In this document: piece after piece, positions 33,562 through 42,463 of the stretch
How the letters are laid out: each line of letters starts with the position of its first letter
Numbering within the stretch: position 1 is the first letter of the stretch
DNA from: Paraburkholderia sp. BCC1886
GTDB taxonomy: Bacteria > Pseudomonadota > Gammaproteobacteria > Burkholderiales > Burkholderiaceae
Direction: 5' to 3'
Length of the DNA: 64,000 nucleotides
NCBI RefSeq assembly: GCF_900996245.1
Contig: NZ_CAAJGK010000046.1
Span: 1 to 64,000, forward strand
Position numbers and translations under genes: made by a program
Notes under the pieces: generated by a model
Database searches by the model: none
What the model saw: only the letters and a program-made list of their open reading frames with translations
What the model was told of the DNA's origin: nothing

Positions 33562-35166
33562 ATGAGCGACACGATTTCGGCGAGCGCCGAGGCGCCCCAT
33601 GCTGCCGGCCAGCAAAAAGCCAATTCCGCGGTCACCCCATCCGCGCCATACACTGGCGACGAATATCTGCAGAGTCTGAACGACGGCCGCGAAGTCTGGA
33701 TCAACGGCGAGCGCGTTAAAGACGTGGTGAATCATTCGGCCTTCAGGAATTCCGCACGGATGACAGCGCGACTTTACGACGCGTTGCACGATCCCGCCCG
33801 CACCAGCCTACTGACCATACCCATCGACAACGCACCGGAGCAACGCACGCACCGCTTCTTTCAGGCTCCCCGTTCGATCGAAGAGCAGGTGGCCAGTCGC
33901 GACGCCATCGCTGAATGGGCGCGCATGTCATATGGCTGGATGGGACGCACACCGGACTACAAAGCTGCGTGGGTCGGCACACTGGGCGCGAACCGTGGCG
34001 TCTACGAGGAATATCAACCGAACGCGGACCGCTGGTATGACATCGCACGCCAGCGCGTGCCGTATATCAATCATGCGATTGTCAATCCGCCGCTCGATCG
34101 CGCGCAGCCGGTCGAGACTTCCGATGTGTTCGTTCGGGTGGAGCGCGAAACGGATTCCGGGCTTATCGTGAGCGGCGCGAAGGTGGTCGCTACCGGTGCG
34201 GCCCTGACGCAATGGACATTCGTCGGACATTACGGCGTCGTGCATAAGGACAAGAAGTTCTCGCCGATTTTCATGATCCCTACCGGCGCCCCGGGTGTCA
34301 AGCTCATCTGCCGCAACTCCTACGAACAGATGGCCAGCGTCATGGGGTCGCCCTTCGACGCGCCGCTGTCAAGCCGTCTGGACGAGAACGATTCGATCCT
34401 TATTCTCGACAAGGTACACGTGCCGTGGGAAAACGTGCTGATGTACGGGGTCGAACTATCCAATACCTTCATCCGCCAATCGGGTTTCCTCGGACGCACC
34501 TTGATGCATGGCTGCACACGACTGGCGGTCAAACTCGATTTCATCGTCGGTCTGTTCCTGAAAGCCGTAGAAGTCACTGGCACGAAAGATTTTCGCGGCG
34601 TGCAGGCAGCGGTGGGCGAAGCAATCGGGCTGCGTCACGTCATGTGGGGACTGTCGGACGCCATGGCACGCTCGGGCGGCGCATGGGGCGATGGCTACGT
34701 ATTGCCGGACGTGAATGCGGCGCTCGGTTATCGCACCATTCAAGCCGACGCGTATTCGCGGATTCGCAACCTCATCCAGAAGACCGTTGCGAGCGGGCTC
34801 ATCTACCTACCCTCGCATGCGCTCGATTTCAAGGAGCCCGCTCTGCGTCCCTATCTCGACCGTTACGTCAGAGGATCCAATGGTGCGGACGCCGAGAGCC
34901 GCGTCAAGCTGCTCAAACTGCTTTGGGACGCAGTGGGATCGGAGTTTGCGTCGCGCCACGAACTGTATGAGATGAATTATTCGGGCAGCTTCGAGCAAAG
35001 CCGGCTCGACCCGTTGATGGTTGCCGAACATAGCGGCCTCTCGACCCGGATGCGCTCGTTCGTGGATTCGTGCATGGACGAGTACGACCTCAACGGGTGG
35101 ACCGCACCAGATCTGGTGAACTCAGGCGACGTCAGCCTGTTTGCCGGCGCGCACAAGCGGGGCTGA
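33562..35166 (+). CDS. Flavin-dependent aromatic monooxygenase, HpaB family (oxygenase component)
   Basis: A 534-residue protein of the 4-hydroxyphenylacetate 3-monooxygenase/chlorophenol monooxygenase family (acyl-CoA dehydrogenase fold). Seen: YTGDEYLQSLNDGREVWINGERV at the start, MGRTPDYKAAW, the Arg/His-containing NHAIVNPP region, LILDKVHVPWENVLMYG, and a C-terminal EFASRHELYEMNYSG. It uses FADH2 supplied by a reductase to hydroxylate a phenol ortho to the OH or to displace a substituent. The ATG at 33562 has GGAG at 6 bp; upstream in-frame starts overlap the operator and are unlikely. The reductase gene follows after 1 bp. Substrate specificity cannot be assigned from sequence. Confidence 0.9.
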   Translation: MSDTISASAEAPHAAGQQKANSAVTPSAPYTGDEYLQSLNDGREVWINGERVKDVVNHSAFRNSARMTARLYDALHDPARTSLLTIPIDNAPEQRTHRFFQAPRSIEEQVASRDAIAEWARMSYGWMGRTPDYKAAWVGTLGANRGVYEEYQPNADRWYDIARQRVPYINHAIVNPPLDRAQPVETSDVFVRVERETDSGLIVSGAKVVATGAALTQWTFVGHYGVVHKDKKFSPIFMIPTGAPGVKLICRNSYEQMASVMGSPFDAPLSSRLDENDSILILDKVHVPWENVLMYGVELSNTFIRQSGFLGRTLMHGCTRLAVKLDFIVGLFLKAVEVTGTKDFRGVQAAVGEAIGLRHVMWGLSDAMARSGGAWGDGYVLPDVNAALGYRTIQADAYSRIRNLIQKTVASGLIYLPSHALDFKEPALRPYLDRYVRGSNGADAESRVKLLKLLWDAVGSEFASRHELYEMNYSGSFEQSRLDPLMVAEHSGLSTRMRSFVDSCMDEYDLNGWTAPDLVNSGDVSLFAGAHKRG

Positions 35167-35167
35167 A

Positions 35168-35647
35168 ATGACTACCGATATCAATGGTATGGCGTTCCGG
35201 CGTGCAATGAGTTCCTTTGCGACCGGCATCACCGTAATCGCCTGCGAAAGTCCCGAAGGTATCCGTGCCATGACCGCGAGCGCTGTGATGTCGGGTTCGC
35301 TGAATCCGCCGATGATCGTTATCTGCATAGGCAAGTCCGCGCGCCTGCATGAACACCTTGTCCATGCAGGTGCATTCGGCGTCAGCTTTCTCAGCGACGA
35401 GCAGCAGGCACTCAGTCAGCATTTCGCCGGGCAGGCGCAAACGGATACCTTGCCGGCCTTCGAAGTGCAACGGGGTGCGCCCGTTCTTCATGACGCACTT
35501 ACCCGGGTCGTTGCGCAAACCGAGTACGTGTACGACTGCGGCGACCATTCGCTGTTCGTCGGACACGTGATCAGCGCGGAGCAGCCAGGCGGACGACCAC
35601 TTGTTCACTACAGCGGCCGCTACTGCCAGCTTTCATTCTCTGCCTGA
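35168..35647 (+). CDS. Flavin reductase, HpaC-type partner of the monooxygenase
   Basis: A 159-residue short-chain flavin reductase: FRRAMSSFATGITVIAC, then AMTASAVMSGSLNPPMIVICIGKSA and FGVSFLSDEQQALSQHFAG, ending in LVHYSGRYCQLS. These are the hallmarks of the reductase component of two-component aromatic monooxygenases; it reduces free FAD/FMN with NADH and passes it by diffusion to the oxygenase. It begins 1 bp after the oxygenase stop codon. A strong hairpin follows, closing the two-gene unit. Confidence 0.92.
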   Translation: MTTDINGMAFRRAMSSFATGITVIACESPEGIRAMTASAVMSGSLNPPMIVICIGKSARLHEHLVHAGAFGVSFLSDEQQALSQHFAGQAQTDTLPAFEVQRGAPVLHDALTRVVAQTEYVYDCGDHSLFVGHVISAEQPGGRPLVHYSGRYCQLSFSA

Positions 35648-35668
35648 CAGAACGGCCCCGAGACCGGC

Positions 35669-35693
35669 GCGGCGGATCGGTCTGATCCGCCGC
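35669..35693 (+). terminator. Hairpin terminator after the monooxygenase-reductase pair
   Basis: GCGGCGGATC (35669-35678) and GATCCGCCGC (35684-35693) are perfect 10-bp arms with a 5-nt loop, 21 bp after the reductase stop. No U-run follows. It is the likely end of the two-gene transcript before the porin promoter. Confidence 0.6.
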
Positions 35694-35823
35694 ATCATGA
35701 AATAGCCGCTCTCCGCTCATTACCCCATGGCATGAGGCGGCGCCCCTCATTTAATTCCCTGCTTCCATGTAATCCGTCCTGCTCATTGCATTAAATCAAA
35801 ACAATATGCTGGAGACAATTTCA

Positions 35824-36930
35824 ATGAAACGAGTTTCGACGCTCGCGCTAGCTTGCGCCCTGACGACTGGCTACGCTCATGCCCAGGTCGCCGATTCCGA
35901 TAATGGCAATTCAGTCACGCTTTTCGGATTGCTCGACGCGGGTATTCTGTATGTGCCCAACCAGGCTGGACATGGCACCACCGCCGCCGATAGCGGAATG
36001 ATGGCGCCTGATCTGTTTGGCGTGACCGGCACGGAAAACCTCGGCGGCGGCACACGGGCAATCTTCAAGCTCGTGTCGCAATTCAATTTGACGAACGGCA
36101 CGACAATTCCTGGCCCAGGCACACTCTTCAGTCGCGAGGCGTACGTGGGTCTTCAGAATCCCCGATACGGCACCTTAACGCTCGGCGACCAGTACGATGT
36201 CATGACGGACGAACTCCTGTCGTTCGACGCCTCACTTTATTTCGGCACCTTTTACGACGCACGCCAGGGGCCCTTCGCCGCGCTGCGCATTCCCAATAAT
36301 CCCAGCGGGTCGTCCGATTTCGATCACGTATCGGGGTCGATGCGCATCTCAAACGCCGTCAAATACAAAACCCCTGTGAGCGACGGTCTCAGTCTCACGG
36401 CCTTGTACGGGTTCGGCGACGTGGCGGGCTCGATTTCAGCCGATAGTACTTACGGATTCGGCGCCGATTACTCCAACGGGCCAATTGCCATTGGCGCTGC
36501 TTACTCCGAATCGAAATATGCCGAGCTCAATAACGGCCACGACGGCATCCGGACATTCGGCATGGGCGCTCATTACGCTTTCTCCCATCTGACCGTTTAT
36601 CTGCTTTACACCAATACACGCAACACCCTTACTCGAGCCGCCGTCAACGTGTACGAAGTATCGGAAAGTTATCGCATGTCTCCCGTACTGACGTTCGGCG
36701 CCTCCTACCAGTACATGCAGGGAAACGCGCAGCTAACCGACAACCACGCTACTCAGGTTGCCACGACTTTGCGCTACGCGTTATCGAAGCGTACGACGTT
36801 GTCCTTCTCCCTGATTTACCAGCACGCCGCAGGCGATCTGCCTGACACTAATGCGTGGATCAATACTCTGCAGCCGTCTTCCTCGAGCACACAGATGCTT
36901 GTACGCGCGGGCATATCGACAGTCTTCTGA
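35824..36930 (+). CDS. Gram-negative general porin (OmpC-like, Burkholderia type)
   Basis: A 368-residue porin with a signal peptide ending in YAHAQV (about residue 20), the porin start NSVTLFGLLDAGI, the loop/strand FGVTGTENLGGGTRAIFKLVSQFNL, and a C-terminal Phe (STVF) typical of outer-membrane barrels. It allows passive diffusion of small solutes and often accompanies catabolic genes in this group. GGAGA lies 9 bp before the ATG at 35824; an ATG at 35806 is in frame. It follows the aromatic monooxygenase unit on the same strand, separated by a hairpin. Confidence 0.9.
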   Translation: MKRVSTLALACALTTGYAHAQVADSDNGNSVTLFGLLDAGILYVPNQAGHGTTAADSGMMAPDLFGVTGTENLGGGTRAIFKLVSQFNLTNGTTIPGPGTLFSREAYVGLQNPRYGTLTLGDQYDVMTDELLSFDASLYFGTFYDARQGPFAALRIPNNPSGSSDFDHVSGSMRISNAVKYKTPVSDGLSLTALYGFGDVAGSISADSTYGFGADYSNGPIAIGAAYSESKYAELNNGHDGIRTFGMGAHYAFSHLTVYLLYTNTRNTLTRAAVNVYEVSESYRMSPVLTFGASYQYMQGNAQLTDNHATQVATTLRYALSKRTTLSFSLIYQHAAGDLPDTNAWINTLQPSSSSTQMLVRAGISTVF

Positions 36931-37020
36931 AGGCAGACCCGCAACGCCTGACAGGAATCATGCCGGCGCAACAACCAGGTTGCGCCGGCCGACACGATCC
37001 GAAGGCAGCGACATGGCCAG

Positions 37021-39693
37021 CTAGATCGTTGCCGGGTCTGGCTTGCCGACGTCGATGCCGTACAGCTTGATTGCCTCAGTCACACGTTCAAGGGCAATCT
37101 TGCCATCGTCAGCCAGTACTTTAAGCGCCGCGATGACGATAAAGAAACGGTTTACTTCGAAAAACGAGCGAAGTGCCTCACGCGTGTCGGAACGACCGAA
37201 CCCGTCTGTGCCCAACGCTACGAATCGACGGTCGTTGATAAATGGTCTGATCTGGTCGCCGACGACCTTCATGTAATCGGTCGCCACGACAACGGGGCCT
37301 TCGCGATCACCAAGACACTGGCACACATACGGTATTCTCGGTTCGGCTTCCGGATGCAACAGGTTCCATCGCTCCACCGAGAGGCCGTCACGCCGGACTT
37401 CGGTCAAACTCGTTGCACTCCAGACATCGCTTGAAATGGAAAAGTCCCGCATCAGCAACTCGCCCGCTGCGATGACTTCCCGAAGAATCGAGCCGCTGCC
37501 CATCAACTGCACGTGGGCCTGGCCAACGCCTGCGCTATTCCCTTCGGAGAGCAGGTACAGCCCCCTTACAATCCCTTCCTCCGTGCCGGGACGCAGCGCG
37601 GGGTGCGGGTAGTTCTCGTTGAGGAGCGTAATGTAGTAGTAGATGTCTTCCTGCTCAACATACATGCGGCGCAAGCCATCCTGCACGATGACCGCCAATT
37701 CGCAGGCAAAGGTCGGATCGTAGGAGATACAGTTCGGAATCACCGAAGACAACACATGACTATGCCCGTCGTCATGTTGCAATCCCTCTCCCATCAGCGT
37801 GGTACGGCCCGACGTTGCGCCCAGAAGAAAGCCTCGCGTTCGTGCATCGCCCGCAGCCCAGGCGAGATCGCCGATCCGTTGCAGGCCAAACATCGAGTAG
37901 AAAATGTAGAACGCGATCGCGGGAACTGAATGATTGCTGTAAGAGGTACCGGCTGCGATCCAGGAACAGAAGGCTCCAGACTCGTTGATACCCTCCTGCA
38001 GGATCTGGCCGTCCTTCGCTTCCTTGTAGTAGCTCAACTGGCCCGCATCCTGAGGCGTGTATAGCTGGCCGAGATAAGAATGAATGCCGACCTGGCGAAA
38101 CATGCCTTCCATGCCGAAGGTGCGCGATTCATCCGGTACGATCGGGACGATCAGCTTGCCGATCTCCGGATCCTTCAAAAGTGTGCCGAGAATGCGGACA
38201 AAAGCCATCGTAGTGGATGAGCCACGCTCGCCGCTATCTTTGAGTTGACCACTGAACGCAGTGAGCGGCGGAACCGTCAATGTCGGCCCCTTCGCGACAC
38301 GCGCGGGGATGTAACCACCGAGTTCGTGCCGTCGTTCGACGAAATATCGGGCCTCGTCACTATCCTTTTCCGGCTTCAGATAGGGCATTTCCTCCAGTTG
38401 GCCGTCTGGGACAGGCAGGGCAAATCGGTCGCGAAACGCCCGCACCGCATCTGCGCTCATTTTCTTCAACTGGTGATTGATATTCTGGCCCTCACCCGCT
38501 TCGCCCATTCCAAAGCCTTTGACGGTCTTCGCAAGGACCACGGTTGGCCGGCCTTCGGTGTGCACAGCTTCAGCGTAGGCCGCATAAACTTTCTCTGGAT
38601 CGTGACCGCCGCGCGCGAGCTTCCAGATTTCGTCGTCGGACATGTGCTCGACCATTTGAAGCAACTCGGGATATTTGCCGAAAAAGTGCTCGCGTACGTA
38701 TGCGCCATTCTGCGATTTGAACGTCTGATAATCGCCATCGACACACTCCATCATTCGCCGACGCAGGAGCCCGGTGCGATCGCGTTTGAGCAGGTCGTCC
38801 CAGCCGCCTCCCCAGATCACCTTAATGACATTCCAGCCCGCCGCGCGGAACGTACCCTCCAGTTCCTGAATGATCTTGCTGTTTCCGCGCACAGGTCCGT
38901 CGAGCCGTTGCAAATTGCAATTCACGACGAACACGAGGTTGTCGAGCCGCTCGCGGCCAGCAACGGAAATCGCCGCAAGCGACTCGGGTTGATCCATCTC
39001 GCCGTCGCCGAGGAATGCCCAGACCTTGCGGCCCTGGTGCTGCTTGAGACCCCGGTATTCGAGGTAGCGCATGAAGCGCGCCTGGTAGGCTGCCGTCAAT
39101 GGTCCGAGCCCCATCGATACAGTCGGAAACTGCCAGAATTCGGGCATCAGCCTCGGGTGCGGATAGGACGACAAACCGTCCCGATCGACTTCACGGCGAT
39201 AGTTATCCAGTTGCGTCTCGGTGATCCGACCTTCGAGGTACGCCCGGCCATAAATTCCCGGCGCCGAATGTCCCTGAATGTAGACGAGGTCGCCATCGAA
39301 ATGCTCGGTGCGTCCGCGGAAAAAATGATCGAAGCCCACGTCGTACAAGACGGCGGCGGACGCGTAGGTGGCAATGTGGCCGCCGACATTGGAGTGCTTG
39401 CCGGCGCGCAATACCATGACCATTGCGTTCCACCGGATAAGCGCATTCAACCGCTGCTCGAGGCGCAGGTCGCCCGGATACACAGGTTGCCGCTCACGCG
39501 AAATCGTATTCACGTAGGCGGTGGTCACCCGACCGTGCATGTCGCCATGACGGGCCGCATCCTGATCGAGCAACTGGTCGATCAGATAATGCGCGCGAGG
39601 ACGTCCCTCCACGGCCACGACAGCCTCCAGTGCGTCTAACCACTCTCGTGTTTCCTGCGGGTCTGCATCGGGGGATTCGAAGCTTCGGTTCAC
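37021..39693 (-). CDS. aceE: Pyruvate dehydrogenase E1 component, homodimeric type
   Basis: An 890-residue homodimeric 2-oxoacid dehydrogenase E1 (Escherichia AceE is 887). The thiamine-diphosphate motif GDGEMDQPES...NCNLQRLDG lies near residue 221, and the C-terminal transketolase-type domains are complete. E1 decarboxylates pyruvate (or a related 2-oxoacid such as 2-oxobutyrate, as in MdeB) and acylates the lipoyl group of E2. No E2 or E3 gene is adjacent, so it is an orphan E1, probably a conditionally expressed paralogue that borrows E2/E3 from elsewhere. The start is a GTG with GGAG at 7 bp. It diverges from a MarR gene and its promoter contains a perfect 16-bp palindrome. Confidence 0.93.
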   Translation of the reverse strand: MNRSFESPDADPQETREWLDALEAVVAVEGRPRAHYLIDQLLDQDAARHGDMHGRVTTAYVNTISRERQPVYPGDLRLEQRLNALIRWNAMVMVLRAGKHSNVGGHIATYASAAVLYDVGFDHFFRGRTEHFDGDLVYIQGHSAPGIYGRAYLEGRITETQLDNYRREVDRDGLSSYPHPRLMPEFWQFPTVSMGLGPLTAAYQARFMRYLEYRGLKQHQGRKVWAFLGDGEMDQPESLAAISVAGRERLDNLVFVVNCNLQRLDGPVRGNSKIIQELEGTFRAAGWNVIKVIWGGGWDDLLKRDRTGLLRRRMMECVDGDYQTFKSQNGAYVREHFFGKYPELLQMVEHMSDDEIWKLARGGHDPEKVYAAYAEAVHTEGRPTVVLAKTVKGFGMGEAGEGQNINHQLKKMSADAVRAFRDRFALPVPDGQLEEMPYLKPEKDSDEARYFVERRHELGGYIPARVAKGPTLTVPPLTAFSGQLKDSGERGSSTTMAFVRILGTLLKDPEIGKLIVPIVPDESRTFGMEGMFRQVGIHSYLGQLYTPQDAGQLSYYKEAKDGQILQEGINESGAFCSWIAAGTSYSNHSVPAIAFYIFYSMFGLQRIGDLAWAAGDARTRGFLLGATSGRTTLMGEGLQHDDGHSHVLSSVIPNCISYDPTFACELAVIVQDGLRRMYVEQEDIYYYITLLNENYPHPALRPGTEEGIVRGLYLLSEGNSAGVGQAHVQLMGSGSILREVIAAGELLMRDFSISSDVWSATSLTEVRRDGLSVERWNLLHPEAEPRIPYVCQCLGDREGPVVVATDYMKVVGDQIRPFINDRRFVALGTDGFGRSDTREALRSFFEVNRFFIVIAALKVLADDGKIALERVTEAIKLYGIDVGKPDPATI

Positions 39694-39770
39694 GGCATGT
39701 CTCCAGAGTCGGCAGTTGGAATGAATTGCGGACGTCGGGCAGACATCCTCGACCGCAATTCCGCGCTATG

Positions 39771-39786
39771 GATTGCAATTGCAATC
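39771..39786. promoter_or_regulatory. Perfect palindromic operator in the aceE/marR intergenic region
   Basis: GATTGCAATTGCAATC is a perfect 16-bp palindrome 78 bp upstream of aceE. Variants of its ATTGCA/TGCAAT core occur again at 39822-39835 and at 41496-41524, pointing to a small regulon of the neighbouring MarR protein. Confidence 0.7.
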
Positions 39787-39821
39787 GTATATAAGACGCG
39801 ATTGTATCGGCGCATTGTAGA

Positions 39822-39835
39822 ATTGCAACTGCAAT
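39822..39835. promoter_or_regulatory. Second ATTGCA-type operator, just ahead of marR
   Basis: ATTGCA and TGCAAT (39822-39827, 39830-39835) flank an AC spacer, 20 bp before the marR start codon. Its position suits autorepression. Confidence 0.65.
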
Positions 39836-39855
39836 CAACTGATGGAGTGAACGGG

Positions 39856-40326
39856 ATGTCTCAAGCCAAACCAGATCTCTGGTTTTCGTTCGTGAGGAGC
39901 CACCGGCTGATGATCCGCGAGGTCGAGCGGCGGCTGGCCGCGGCGGGTCTGCCGGCTTATGCCTGGTATGACTTTCTGTGGGGCGTGGAGAGCGCGGCCG
40001 ACGGTACGCGCCGCATGCACGAGCTGGCCGATGTGTTGGCAATCGAGCGCTATAACCTGACGCGTCTCGTCGACCGCCTGGAAGAAGAGAAACTGGTTAC
40101 CCGCTTCCGCTCGACCGAAGACGGGCGAGCGGCGTACGTATCCATCACGGCTAGCGGCCGCGCGCTGCGCAAGAAGATGTGGAAGATCTATGAGAAGGCG
40201 GTTGCAGAACTGTTTCTCGCTCAATTCGATGCTGGTCAACAGGAAAGCTTTGCGCTCGCATTGCAGGAGGCCGCTCGGTCCGCCAATGAATCGTTCACGG
40301 AAAACTCCGTCGAGCGTCGTTCATGA
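39856..40326 (+). CDS. MarR-family transcriptional regulator (orphan E1 locus)
   Basis: A 156-residue MarR protein: winged HTH about residues 30-110 with RRMHELADVLAIERYNLTRLVDRLEEEKLVTRFRSTEDGRAAYVSIT split over this span (DGRAAYV is the wing). The first 50 residues of the longer open frame are not family-like, and the ATG at 39856 is preceded by GGAG. It is divergent from the aceE paralogue, with two ATTGCA palindromes between them, and convergent (6 bp overlap of coding ends) with the half-length E1-like gene. It probably represses all three in response to a 2-oxoacid or aromatic ligand. Confidence 0.88.
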   Translation: MSQAKPDLWFSFVRSHRLMIREVERRLAAAGLPAYAWYDFLWGVESAADGTRRMHELADVLAIERYNLTRLVDRLEEEKLVTRFRSTEDGRAAYVSITASGRALRKKMWKIYEKAVAELFLAQFDAGQQESFALALQEAARSANESFTENSVERRS

Positions 40327-41445
40327 AAGCGCAAAGCGTCGCAATGCATCCTGCACGACCGTTGGCGCGACGCTTCCGGTGTTCGCCATTGCATGTAGCG
40401 CGGCCAGCGCAATCCACCGCGCGGTTGGGGATGTCGGCTGACCCATACCGGAAATAGAGGAAACGCTGTCGGCACCGAGCGCGGTGAAGTGTCCGGGTGC
40501 GAAAGGTCCAATCTGGGCCGCGACGTGGCGCGTATAGCCGGTCACTGCAACGACCGGTAAAGCATCTGCACGCAAACATCGTTCGACATGCGAGACCTTT
40601 GCGTCTGCTTCTGGATGCAGCAAATTCCATCGTGCTACCGCTGTTCCATCTCGCGCAAGACGGGTATAGCTGGGACAACTCCACAACTCAGCCACGATTC
40701 CAGCGCTGTCCCACAGCAATCTCGCAGCCTCGATGACCTGCACCATGGTGCTGCCCGCGCCGCAAAGTCGAACACGGGTTGGCTCCTCCTCGGCAATGTC
40801 ATTGCGTATCCGGTACATGCCCTTGACGATGTAGTCAGGATCGATATCGTTGAACGGCGCGTCGTCGATATCCACGTCACCGTGGGTTGCGAGGTAGAAA
40901 AATCCTGCTTCATTCTCGACGTAGAGTGAGCTCAATGCGTGCCGAAGAATGGTACGCGCCTCTTCCGCAGTAAATGGGTCGTACGGCGTGCACGCCGTTT
41001 GCGAAAGGAGCCAGAGTGGCAGTTCCGGCCGCACACCCTTGGGCCACCTCGATTGGCGGCGCTCTGCGCTGTTGCACAGAATACCCCGTTCAGCGCATTC
41101 AACCGATACCGACAGCAACTCTCCGAGAGCATGGGCTTCCAGAAAATATAGCAAGGGTCGTTCAAACCGCTCGGCTCCGCCTCGAAACCACATTGGCCAT
41201 GCCGATCCGCCACTTGATCCTGGGTGTCCGGAAGAAACGGCTGGAGACGGCGCGACAATGCAGACCCGACGTCTCGTGCGCTCGTCTTTCATGAGACATC
41301 CCGCCATGTCGATTAGCGCATGGTAAGGAGACCGCGCGCGCATCGATTCAAGCCCATCGCGCGCACCGAACGCCTTAAGACAGGCTCTCGCGGCTTCCCG
41401 GGTTGCCCGCAACGCCGTCGTTTCGTCAGAACAACCAGATCGCAC
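40321..41445 (-). CDS. Half-length E1-like protein (C-terminal part of PDH E1)
   Basis: An open frame of 374 codons whose product aligns only with the middle and C-terminal transketolase domains of homodimeric E1. LSQTACTPYDPFTAEEARTILRHALSSLYVENEAGFFYL corresponds to the AceE region PNCISYDPTFACELAVIVQDGLRRMYVEQEDIYYYI, and GTAVARWNLLHPEA, VVAVTGYTRHVAAQIGPF and FTALGADSVS match the C-terminal domain. The N-terminal TPP pyrophosphate-binding domain (about 480 residues) is missing, so it cannot be an active E1 alone. It may be a decayed duplicate or a regulatory partner; the frame is clean, and an ATTGCA palindrome precedes it, which favours retention. The GTG at 41445 is the longest start; true start uncertain. 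Confidence 0.65.
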   Translation of the reverse strand: MRSGCSDETTALRATREAARACLKAFGARDGLESMRARSPYHALIDMAGCLMKDERTRRRVCIVAPSPAVSSGHPGSSGGSAWPMWFRGGAERFERPLLYFLEAHALGELLSVSVECAERGILCNSAERRQSRWPKGVRPELPLWLLSQTACTPYDPFTAEEARTILRHALSSLYVENEAGFFYLATHGDVDIDDAPFNDIDPDYIVKGMYRIRNDIAEEEPTRVRLCGAGSTMVQVIEAARLLWDSAGIVAELWSCPSYTRLARDGTAVARWNLLHPEADAKVSHVERCLRADALPVVAVTGYTRHVAAQIGPFAPGHFTALGADSVSSISGMGQPTSPTARWIALAALHAMANTGSVAPTVVQDALRRFALS

Positions 41446-41495
41446 TCATATTCTCCATTGCCAGCCGGTTTCCCTAGTCGCTGCCGAGTTACTTC

Positions 41496-41524
41496 GTTGC
41501 ATTTGCAATGATTGTAATTGCAAC
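41496..41524. promoter_or_regulatory. Tandem ATTGCA-type operator upstream of the half-E1 gene
   Basis: GTTGCATTTGCAAT (41496-41509) and ATTGTAATTGCAAC (41511-41524) are two near-palindromes of the same type as those between aceE and marR. Together they also form a larger near-symmetric site, about 50 bp ahead of the half-E1 coding region. Confidence 0.6.
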
Positions 41525-42038
41525 GCTTTAGATGAACAACACTTTCGTGGCGATATCATCCCACTGCAGACGGCATTGGCGAACCAACAGGGCTACGCAT
41601 TTCGTCGATGAGAATGCTCGCACCGTGTCATTCGAAGCCTTGAACGGATTACCGAACACGACAAACCTCACGCCCCGATACTTTGCCGCACTACCATGCA
41701 CGGCTCGTGCTGATGCGGATCGGCGACAAATTCGCCGATACCTTAATCCGCGAAAACGGATAGCGTTCGCCTGTCGTTGCCGCGGTTCCTCTCTCCTATA
41801 GTGCGTAAGTCACCGATGAGCCGCCGGATCGTCCTTGTCCTTTTGATTGTCGCGACTAAAGCCCGCGTTACGGCTGTGAGTCTCGCGACAAGCTATTCGG
41901 ATAGATGTGTTCGAGCCATGAACGTGGTGCATTGCTCAGGCTTACTACCGGTGGCACGGGCGGCTGCGGTGAGGCATCATCGCAGCGCCGGAGTTTGGCG
42001 CAATGACGACAATCCGTACAAATCGAAAGGATCGAAAA
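41525..42038. other. Spacer without a convincing gene
   Basis: About 510 bp of lower-GC sequence. Several short + frames are open but none shows protein-like composition or a recognisable family, and one overlaps the lipoprotein gene out of frame. AAAGGA at 42025-42030 is the ribosome binding site of the following lipoprotein gene. Confidence 0.45.
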
Positions 42039-42347
42039 ATGAGAAGGACCAGCCTTGTGGTAACCGCTGTGACCTTGGTTGCTGCCCTGGTGACCGGTTG
42101 CGCAACCGTGGCCGAGAAAAATACCGATCAGTGCGAGGAGGCCATGCAGGCGCAGGCCGAGCCGGCGCTGGTGTCGGTCACGCACCTCCAGACATCGCCG
42201 GATGGGAGCACCGTGACCGTGAGCGGGATGATGGAAGATCAACGCAATTCAACCGTTGTACCCGCACAGGCCGAATGCCAGTTCAAGGGGAAGGTGCTCA
42301 CTGGTCTCCATTGGCTTAAGCCCGCAAACCTGAAAGCAGGGCGCTAA
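42039..42347 (+). CDS. Small lipoprotein of unknown function
   Basis: A 102-residue precursor with a basic start (MRRTS), hydrophobic stretch and a lipobox-like LVTGC with Cys at residue 21, so a membrane-anchored lipoprotein is predicted. The remaining 80 residues include two further Cys (DQC near residue 32, AEC near 80) that could form a disulfide. AAAGGA precedes the ATG at 8 bp. I recognise no named domain. It stands alone between the half-E1 gene and a trpB remnant. Confidence 0.7.
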   Translation: MRRTSLVVTAVTLVAALVTGCATVAEKNTDQCEEAMQAQAEPALVSVTHLQTSPDGSTVTVSGMMEDQRNSTVVPAQAECQFKGKVLTGLHWLKPANLKAGR

Positions 42348-42463
42348 TCTGGAGACCATGACAGGTCGCTCCTGTTGCTCGGTGCAAAGAGCGATTGCAC
42401 CGTCCGTTTAATCGTTTCGCAGCGGAAAGTCTGCTTGTGCAACACCTTTACCGCGGATGAAGG

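Noticed and set aside
38245..39639. A 464-codon + strand open frame antisense to aceE
   Set aside because: No protein-like motifs; mirrors codon bias of aceE.
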